DNA from: an uncultured Algimonas sp.
Lineage (GTDB): Bacteria > Pseudomonadota > Alphaproteobacteria > Caulobacterales > Maricaulaceae
Length of the DNA stretch: 64,000 nt
Assembly (NCBI GenBank): GCA_937923575.1
Contig: CALDUL010000037.1
Coordinates: forward strand, 22,137 to 86,136
Direction of reading: 5' to 3'
Part shown: piece after piece, positions 63,265-64,000 of the stretch
Layout: each line of letters starts with the position of its first letter
Numbering within the stretch: position 1 is the first letter of the stretch
Notes under the pieces: model-generated
The model's database searches: none
What the model was told of the DNA's origin: nothing
Seen by the model: the letters and a program-made list of their open reading frames with translations, nothing else
Program-made: the position numbers and the translations under genes

Positions 63265-63499
63265 TTTGGAAGAGAGACGCAGGCGGCGTTTGGCGGCGCG
63301 CAGACTTGGTAACAAGCTGCACACTAGTCATGACGTACGTCACGACGTTTCTTTTTATGAAGTTACGATCGCTTGATCGAACCCTTCTAGCGAGGGGCGA
63401 GATTAGAGCACTCGTGATTTCTTTGAAACGCAACAAGCGCTTCGGGATGAGCTTCGGCTTTGAACGAAACGCCAGTTAAATGTGACAGTCAGACACTCT

Positions 63500-64000
<501 letters not shown>

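Noticed and set aside
63048..63479. 143-codon plus-strand and 130-codon minus-strand frames in the rRNA leader
   Set aside because: They cover promoters, hairpin and boxA-like element, carry no known motif, and the region is an rRNA leader.

Overview
The window is chromosomal DNA from an alphaproteobacterium with high GC content. The right edge enters a 16S rRNA gene (from about 63500) whose 5' third reads as alphaproteobacterial. A perfect TTAA-N7-TTAA CtrA-type box (54049-54063), a ZapE homologue and an alternative oxidase fit a stalked or dimorphic lineage such as Caulobacterales/Maricaulales; that placement is inference. The layout is ordinary core chromosome. I see no prophage, integrase, transposase, CRISPR array or tRNA gene. 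Genes are tightly packed, with many ATGA/GTGA overlaps.

Region by region. 1-5.4 kb: an aldehyde dehydrogenase, then a ComF/glutaredoxin/amidase operon, a BioC/NDUFAF5-like methyltransferase, and an SDR plus 5-formyl-THF cyclo-ligase. 5.4-10 kb: acyl-CoA metabolism (an alpha-methylacyl-CoA racemase, a crotonase, two aminoglycoside-phosphotransferase-like kinases of the ACAD10 type) with a decayed TetR gene end between them. 10-18 kb: small secreted or lipid-anchored proteins, a nitroreductase, a lipoprotein esterase, a nitrilase, an orphan TadG-like protein and two paralogous lipoproteins; a structured RNA candidate follows the DUF2853 gene. 18-30 kb: a crotonase/DUF2855/alcohol dehydrogenase operon, O-antigen-type acyltransferase and ligase, an acyl-CoA dehydrogenase, thiol/glutathione-fold enzymes, a D-2-hydroxyacid dehydrogenase and tsaC. 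30-36 kb: lepB, a histidine phosphatase, xseB, ispA, dxs and tlyA, joining signal-peptide processing to isoprenoid synthesis.

36-43.8 kb: glutamate-type dehydrogenase, a Pro/Gln-rich membrane protein, an alternative oxidase, a nitroreductase bracketed by an inverted repeat, argG with an unusual membrane ORF directly behind its stop codon, and an unrecognised winged-helix/nucleotidyltransferase-like protein. 43.8-48.5 kb: sugar and nucleotide-sugar genes (AGE epimerase, SDR reductase, phosphomannomutase, galU), probably for envelope polysaccharide. 48.5-51.7 kb: sulfate activation (cysD, cysNC); the CysD homologue carries an N-terminal helix-turn-helix-like domain and a palindrome overlaps its start codon. 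51.7-62.8 kb: DHH phosphoesterase, zapE with a 44-codon membrane microprotein, an MscS-type membrane protein, lipid acyltransferase, lipoproteins, hydrolases and alkaline phosphatase. 62.8-64 kb: tandem near-identical rRNA promoters, a leader with a boxA-like element, and the start of 16S rRNA.

The most unusual items are the HTH-CysD fusion with its palindrome, the start-less membrane ORF in frame behind argG, the wHTH/nucleotidyltransferase-like protein, and the structured RNA candidate near 13.1 kb. No similarity searches were possible; family assignments rest on motifs recognised by eye.
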